A stretch of 32,016 bases of DNA from Chloroflexota bacterium (GTDB taxonomy: Bacteria > Chloroflexota > UBA6077 > JACCZL01), in the NCBI GenBank assembly GCA_020850535.1, contig JADZEM010000159.1:1-32016 (forward strand), read 5' to 3'. Positions 29,303 to 32,016 of the stretch are shown here, one piece after another. Positions within the stretch are counted from its first letter, which is position 1. Every line of letters starts with the position of its first letter. The notes under the pieces were generated by a model. It saw only the letters and a program-made list of their open reading frames with translations. It ran no database searches and was not told the origin of the DNA. A program made the position numbers and the translations under genes.

Positions 29303-30655
29303 TCAGTGTCCTGCCACGGGAATGTGTACCGCCATCTCGAACACGGCCAGCAGCAACGATGCCAGAAACCCGACGATCGTGGCGGGGGCGACGCCCGCGT
29401 GGCCCGACTCGTAGGCCTCGGGCATCATCGTCATGGCGAGCATCGCCACCACGCCGCCGCCGGCCACCGAGCCAAGAAACGCCACCAACGCCGGCGAGGC
29501 GTCGTGCAAGCCCAGGTAGCCGACCGTGCCGGCCAGGGCGCTGCCGACGGCCAGCCCGATCCACATCATGGCGATCCGCCCGATACTGAACTTCGCGCGG
29601 AGCAGCGCACTGGTGCCGCCAACCGCCTCCGGCAGGTTCGACAGGAAGACGGCCACCATGAACGTGGGGGAGAAGGCCGCCAGCGACACAAAGCTCGCGC
29701 CGATGGCCGCCGACTCCGGGATGCCGTCGAGCAGTGTGCCCAGGAAGATCGCCAGGGGCGAGCTGCTCTCGCCGTGACGCTCGGCGGCGGCGTCGGCCTC
29801 GGATCGCGACAGGTTGCTGATGCTGCCGACCGCCACCCGGTGCCACTCCTCGGCGTCGGTGAGGCTGCTCCGCTGTGCCGTCACGAACAGCTCGTGGGTC
29901 ACCAGGTTCTCGACGATCCGCCGCAGGCACGGCACCTTCTCGGCGGCGTGCTGGAAGTCGATGCGGGCCAGCATCAGCAGCTCGCCGTCGCTGCGGGCCA
30001 CCAGCGACGCCGTCCGTGGCTCGCCGCTGAGCATGCCCAGACCACCGACCATCGCGTACGCCTCGACAGCGTGCTTCGTCTCCTGTGCGTCGGGGCCAGC
30101 GGAGACGTGCTGGAGGTCGAACGCGCCATTCGCCACCAGATACACACCGTCCGAGGCGTCGCCCTGGCGGTAGACGGTCTGTCCCGCCGTCACGGCGATC
30201 CGCCGCACGAACGGCAGCAGCTCTTCGATCTCTTCCGGCTTGAGGCACTCGGCGAGCTTCGAGCGCGCGATCACCTGGAGGAGCGGCGCGAGCGCCTGGC
30301 GCTTCTCTTCGAGGGCGCGCTTCCGCTGCCGATGACGCCAGTGCAGGCCACCGCCCATCTTCTCGATGACGATGTTCAGCCCGACGTAGACCATGCCACC
30401 ACCGAGAAAGCCGGCTGCGAGAATGCCCCAGGTCAGCAGCGGCTCGTAGCCGTGGTCACGGACCATTTCGGAGGCCGGATCGACGGCCAGCTCGGTCACG
30501 ACAGCGTGGATCAGCGCACCGCTGCCAAAGCCCATGATGAGGGCCACCAGCCGAGCCGGCGGACGAAACACCAGGGCGATGATCGCGCCGAGTGGCAGCG
30601 ACAGGGCGGCGGCGCCCGCGAGTGCCCCGGCAATCAGTGCGTCAGGGACCGGCAT
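29303..30655 (-). CDS. ZIP-family metal transporter with a cyclic-nucleotide-binding domain in its cytoplasmic loop
   Basis: 450 residues from ATG 30655, with GGGGGAG six bases upstream. Three helices come first (about 5-28, 33-57, 73-97; MGFGSGALIHAVVTELA is typical ZIP helix 2). A basic helix leads to a cNMP-binding domain (about 128-250): AGQTVYRQGDASDGVYLVANG (157-177), then the phosphate-binding cassette MVGGLGMLSGEPRTASLVA with the phosphate-contacting R214 kept, but the usual Glu of 'GE' replaced. The ZIP core resumes with helix 4 LLDGIPESAAIG (D310, E314) and helix 5 FLSNLPEAVGG (N340, E343), where metal ligands lie; the common helix 4 His is Asp here. The insertion point is the long helix 3-4 loop, which is cytosolic in ZIPs, so direct control of metal flux by cAMP is the natural reading. 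It is 49 bases downstream of the mog-like gene on the same strand. Confidence 0.9.
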   Translation of the reverse strand: MPVPDALIAGALAGAAALSLPLGAIIALVFRPPARLVALIMGFGSGALIHAVVTELAVDPASEMVRDHGYEPLLTWGILAAGFLGGGMVYVGLNIVIEKMGGGLHWRHRQRKRALEEKRQALAPLLQVIARSKLAECLKPEEIEELLPFVRRIAVTAGQTVYRQGDASDGVYLVANGAFDLQHVSAGPDAQETKHAVEAYAMVGGLGMLSGEPRTASLVARSDGELLMLARIDFQHAAEKVPCLRRIVENLVTHELFVTAQRSSLTDAEEWHRVAVGSISNLSRSEADAAAERHGESSSPLAIFLGTLLDGIPESAAIGASFVSLAAFSPTFMVAVFLSNLPEAVGGTSALLRAKFSIGRIAMMWIGLAVGSALAGTVGYLGLHDASPALVAFLGSVAGGGVVAMLAMTMMPEAYESGHAGVAPATIVGFLASLLLAVFEMAVHIPVAGH

Positions 30656-30704
30656 CTCAGCTCCCCCAGATACTCAACTCCGAGGGGATCAACGGGAAAC
30701 GAGA

Positions 30705-31304
30705 CTACTGTGGTGATGGCCGCTGGTGATCTCCGACCTCGCCGCGCAGCAGGCTGACGGCGTGCGGCAGGGCCGGAAGCACCACGTCAAGGCATTCTCG
30801 CACGCCTTTGGGGCTGCCGGGAAGGTTGATGACCAGCGAATGGCCCCGCACGCCCGCAATGGCCCGTGAGGTCATCGCGGCCGGCGTCTTCGCGAGGCTG
30901 GCGGCGCGCATCGCCTCGGCGATGCCCGGCACATCGTAGTCGAGACAGCCGCGCGTCGCCTGTGGGGTCACATCGCGCGCGGCGAGGCCGGTGCCGCCGG
31001 TCGTCAGGATCAGATCCAGGCGGCGCTCGTCGGCCATGCGACAGATCTGGCCGGCGATCCGCTCGATCTCGTCCGGCACGATGACGTACTCACCGATGGC
31101 CGCGCCGGCCGCCAGCATAACCTCGCGGATGGCCGGCCCGCCCAGATCCTCGCGCTCTCCGCGCGAGGCCTTGTCGCTCACGGTGATGATGCCGACCGAG
31201 ATCAGCGGCTCGCTGACGCCTCCGCCGTGGGCGTGGCCGCCACGATGTCCGTGCGTCGCATGGCGATCGCCGTGCTGGTCCCCGCTGCCATGACGCTCAG
31301 CCAC
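30705..31304 (-). CDS. mog: Molybdopterin adenylyltransferase-like protein (MogA/MoaB) with His-rich N-terminus
   Basis: 199 residues from GTG 31304, with GGGAGG four bases upstream; the start overlaps the moaC stop by eight bases. From about residue 33 it is a MoaB/Mog domain: [19 protein letters not shown], the nucleotide/molybdopterin loop [16 protein letters not shown] (99-114), and [15 protein letters not shown]. The family activates molybdopterin by adenylation before metal insertion, in the cytosol. The first 30 residues hold seven histidines (5, 11, 15, 18, 20, 24, 26) among Gly and Asp, like the metal-storing tails of HypB or ZIP loops. No start codon lies between this tail and the domain, so the tail appears genuine. 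Mog versus MoaB cannot be decided from sequence alone. Confidence 0.88.
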   Translation of the reverse strand: MAERHGSGDQHGDRHATHGHRGGHAHGGGVSEPLISVGIITVSDKASRGEREDLGGPAIREVMLAAGAAIGEYVIVPDEIERIAGQICRMADERRLDLILTTGGTGLAARDVTPQATRGCLDYDVPGIAEAMRAASLAKTPAAMTSRAIAGVRGHSLVINLPGSPKGVRECLDVVLPALPHAVSLLRGEVGDHQRPSPQ

Positions 31305-31812
31305 GCTGCCTCCCGGTCGCCTCGGCCACCGCCTCGCCGGCGCGGACGTACTCGCCGCTCTTGCCGCCGACTTTGTGCATCAGCCTGATGTTGTCGACCA
31401 CCATGTCTTTGTCAACCGCCTTGCACATGTCGTAGACGGTGAGCGCGGCCGTCGCGACGGCCGTCAGCGCCTCCATCTCGACGCCGGTCTTCCCCACGAT
31501 GCGGGCAATCGCCGTGATCTCGACAGCAGAGGCGTCGTCGTCCAGCTCGAACTTCAGATCGACGCCGGTGATGGGGAGCGGATGGCAGAGTGGGATCAAG
31601 TCTGAGGTTCGTTTGGCGCCCATCACGCCGGCCACCTGGGCAATCGCCAGGACGTCGCCCTTGGTGACGCCGCCGGAGCGGATCAGCGCCAGCGTCTCCG
31701 GGCGCATCAGCACGCGGCCTCGGGCCGTGGCGATGCGGATAGTCTCGCCCTTGGCGCTGACGTCGACCATGCGGGCGCGGCCGGTCTCGTCGAGATGGGT
31801 CAGGTCGGTCAT
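31297..31812 (-). CDS. moaC: Cyclic pyranopterin monophosphate synthase
   Basis: 171 residues from ATG 31812 ([18 protein letters not shown]). MoaC converts the MoaA product, 3',8-cyclo-7,8-dihydro-GTP, to cyclic pyranopterin monophosphate in molybdenum cofactor synthesis. Signatures are [15 protein letters not shown] (67-81) and [20 protein letters not shown] (110-129), with D128 and K131 at the same numbers as the E. coli active-site residues. The frame allows a start at 31833, but GGGAGGGGAG precedes the internal ATG and the added residues are not conserved. It is first gene of a moaC-mog-transporter string. No moaA gene and no molybdoenzyme gene lies inside the window. Confidence 0.95.
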   Translation of the reverse strand: MTDLTHLDETGRARMVDVSAKGETIRIATARGRVLMRPETLALIRSGGVTKGDVLAIAQVAGVMGAKRTSDLIPLCHPLPITGVDLKFELDDDASAVEITAIARIVGKTGVEMEALTAVATAALTVYDMCKAVDKDMVVDNIRLMHKVGGKSGEYVRAGEAVAEATGRQRG

Positions 31813-31835
31813 CGGATGCTGCTCCCCTCCCAACG

Positions 31836-31841
31836 AGTATA
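31836..31841 (-). promoter_or_regulatory. Probable -10 element of the moaC unit
   Basis: TATACT on the minus strand lies 23 bases upstream of the moaC ATG, giving a leader of roughly 15-20 bases that just includes the ribosome site. No -35 box is convincing. Confidence 0.45.
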
Positions 31842-31889
31842 GCGAGCGCAGCGTACCCTACCCTCGCAGGCTGGCATCTCACTCAGGGC

Positions 31890-32016
31890 GATTGCATGTT
31901 GATGTCGTCGTGCCGCCGCGTCGGGGCTTGAAAGCCCCGCCTACCATCCTGCAGTCGCTGCGCGACGCGCCAGTCGCACCAGTGCCTGCCGTTCCCCACG
32001 GCCGTCGCGCAGCGAC
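31890..32016. repeat. Palindromic dispersed repeat element, right copy (cut by the window end)
   Basis: This matches positions 1-127 in the same orientation with two mismatches (both between 31980 and 32000). It includes the left outer arm (31921-31944) and both inner 14-base arms; the right outer arm would lie beyond the end. Sequence left of 31890 is unrelated to anything else in the window. Confidence 0.85.

Noticed and set aside
1-32016. Closed circular replicon suggested by identical ends
   Set aside because: The two end copies differ at two positions, and there is no replication or partition gene; a repeat at contig ends explains it better.

Overview
The window is a gene-dense, GC-rich stretch of about 32 kb. 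Gene content and style (GAF-GAF histidine kinases, a zinc-ribbon/cyclase/AAA/TPR protein, YfhO-like membrane glycosyltransferases, frequent GTG/TTG starts, dispersed palindromic repeats) suggest a free-living Chloroflexota bacterium, perhaps near the Thermomicrobia. That assignment is an inference from gene style; there is no rRNA or other marker. The two ends carry the same palindromic repeat in direct orientation (127 alignable bases, 2 mismatches), so this is probably an assembly contig that breaks at a dispersed repeat at both ends.

Layout. 1-760: repeat and two small genes. 960-4540 (minus): a sensor kinase fused to its own NarL-type regulator, preceded by a two-gene chromate-type transporter. 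4783-5901: dCTP deaminase and a macro-domain protein, convergent. 6106-9987: a very large class III adenylate cyclase with ATPase and repeat domains, meeting a DUF2254-like membrane protein tail to tail. 11639-12391: an enoyl-ACP reductase of the FabL type. 12441-12712: a nested inverted-repeat element. 12747-13243: a 32-residue basic protein translationally coupled to a degenerate receiver-like protein. 13444-14664: an MFS transporter.

14709-21399 (minus) is a tight surface-glycan operon: GT2 glycosyltransferase, NAD-dependent sugar epimerase/dehydratase, DegT-type aminotransferase, SAM methyltransferase and a YfhO-family membrane protein. 21766-25131 holds an acyl-CoA dehydrogenase-like protein, a J-domain protein and leucyl aminopeptidase (PepA). 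25180-29235 encodes a second YfhO-like protein continuous with a complete Wzx/MATE-type flippase. 29303-31812 (minus) holds moaC, a mog/moaB-like gene with a histidine-rich N-terminus, and a ZIP-family transporter whose cytoplasmic loop contains a cyclic-nucleotide-binding domain.

The most interesting themes are: (1) cyclic-nucleotide signalling, with a cyclase that has a full catalytic set and a metal transporter with a built-in cNMP-binding domain in one window; (2) a glycan system with two YfhO paralogues, one in an operon with a DPM1-like GT2 and one fused to a flippase, which may place flipping and extracytoplasmic sugar transfer in one polypeptide. No tRNA, rRNA, CRISPR array, integrase or transposase was recognised.
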